In this document: positions 32,832-32,930 of the stretch, in pieces
Position numbering within the stretch: the stretch's first letter is position 1
How the letters are laid out: every line of letters begins with the position of its first letter
DNA from: SIAF01 sp046152955
Lineage (GTDB): Bacteria > Planctomycetota > Planctomycetia > Planctomycetales > Planctomycetaceae
Assembly (NCBI GenBank): GCA_046152955.1
Contig: JBJXGA010000041.1
Location: 1-32,930 of the forward strand
Reading direction: 5' to 3'
Length of the DNA: 32,930 nucleotides
Notes under the pieces: generated by a model
Databases searched by the model: none
The model's input: only the letters and a program-made list of their open reading frames with translations
Told to the model about the DNA's origin: nothing
Made by a program: the position numbers and the translations under genes

Positions 32832-32930
32832 CCACCTGCCCGCCGCCCACCAACACCGTGATCATATATTGACTCCACGAGATGAGGAAGGCGAACAACC
32901 TGCTGGTAAGCAAACTGGGTGCAATGAGTG
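32811..32930. other. Terminal sequence not belonging to acs
   Basis: The last 120 bases show no Acs homology in any frame and are partly more AT-rich (GATCATATATTGAC around 32860). On the plus strand, ATG 32883 opens MRKANNLLVSKLGAMS to the edge. On the minus strand, MITVLVGGGQVVTLPVLLW is open toward acs. I do not recognise either. It could be the edge of a mobile element or a chimeric contig end. Confidence 0.5.

Noticed and set aside
32883..32930. Possible transposase start at the right edge
   Set aside because: Only 16 codons are visible and no family can be recognised, so no gene is called.

Overview
The window is bacterial, GC-rich and densely coding. It almost certainly comes from a member of the Planctomycetes (Planctomycetia). 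The clearest markers are three full-length DUF1501 proteins with twin-arginine leaders plus one remnant, and an 1141-residue PSCyt1/DUF1549/DUF1553 'planctomycete cytochrome' protein. A Ser/Thr kinase with a long N-terminal arm, a fused SecDF beside yajC and tgt, and a csrA gene fit the same group. No rRNA, tRNA, CRISPR array or recognisable transposase was found.

Left part (1-8250). A Ser/Thr kinase runs off the left edge. Divergent from it is a secreted beta-helix protein. A minus-strand block follows: a lipoprotein, a 173-residue conserved-type protein, a DUF1501 protein, dimeric glycyl-tRNA synthetase (glyQS) and a ComB-type phosphatase. The comB upstream region carries a small array of hairpin-forming repeats.

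Middle part (8495-20869, plus strand). This is the accessory-looking region: the PSCyt/DUF1553 protein, a DUF4058 gene, a frameshifted DUF4058 relic, DUF1501 copy A, a Uma2-family nuclease, and a 70-codon DUF1501 remnant in which the N-terminal twin-Arg segment is joined directly to the last ~48 codons. Then come a DUF2442-FRG fusion gene, a Phd/VapC toxin-antitoxin pair with its own promoter, DUF1501 copy B, and a Ycf46-like AAA+ ATPase. The Uma2, FRG and toxin-antitoxin genes therefore lie between homologous DUF1501 copies. This looks like a duplicated module that has decayed and collected small defence or addiction genes.

Right part. Dihydroorotase, a secreted metallophosphoesterase and an SDR oxidoreductase are on the plus strand. 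The classic tgt-yajC-secDF protein-export block is on the minus strand. A carbon-starvation locus follows: csrA directly downstream of cstA, with acs divergent. The acs frame breaks off inside the conserved TSGST(G) adenylate-binding loop at about 32811. The last 120 bases do not continue acs, so this is either an insertion or an assembly join at a contig end.

The most interesting items are the FRG-fusion/toxin-antitoxin islet inside the DUF1501 duplication, the DUF1501 mini-gene, a palindromic repeat inserted in frame in the DUF1553 domain, and the csrA-cstA adjacency. Function assignments come from reading motifs; no database search was run.
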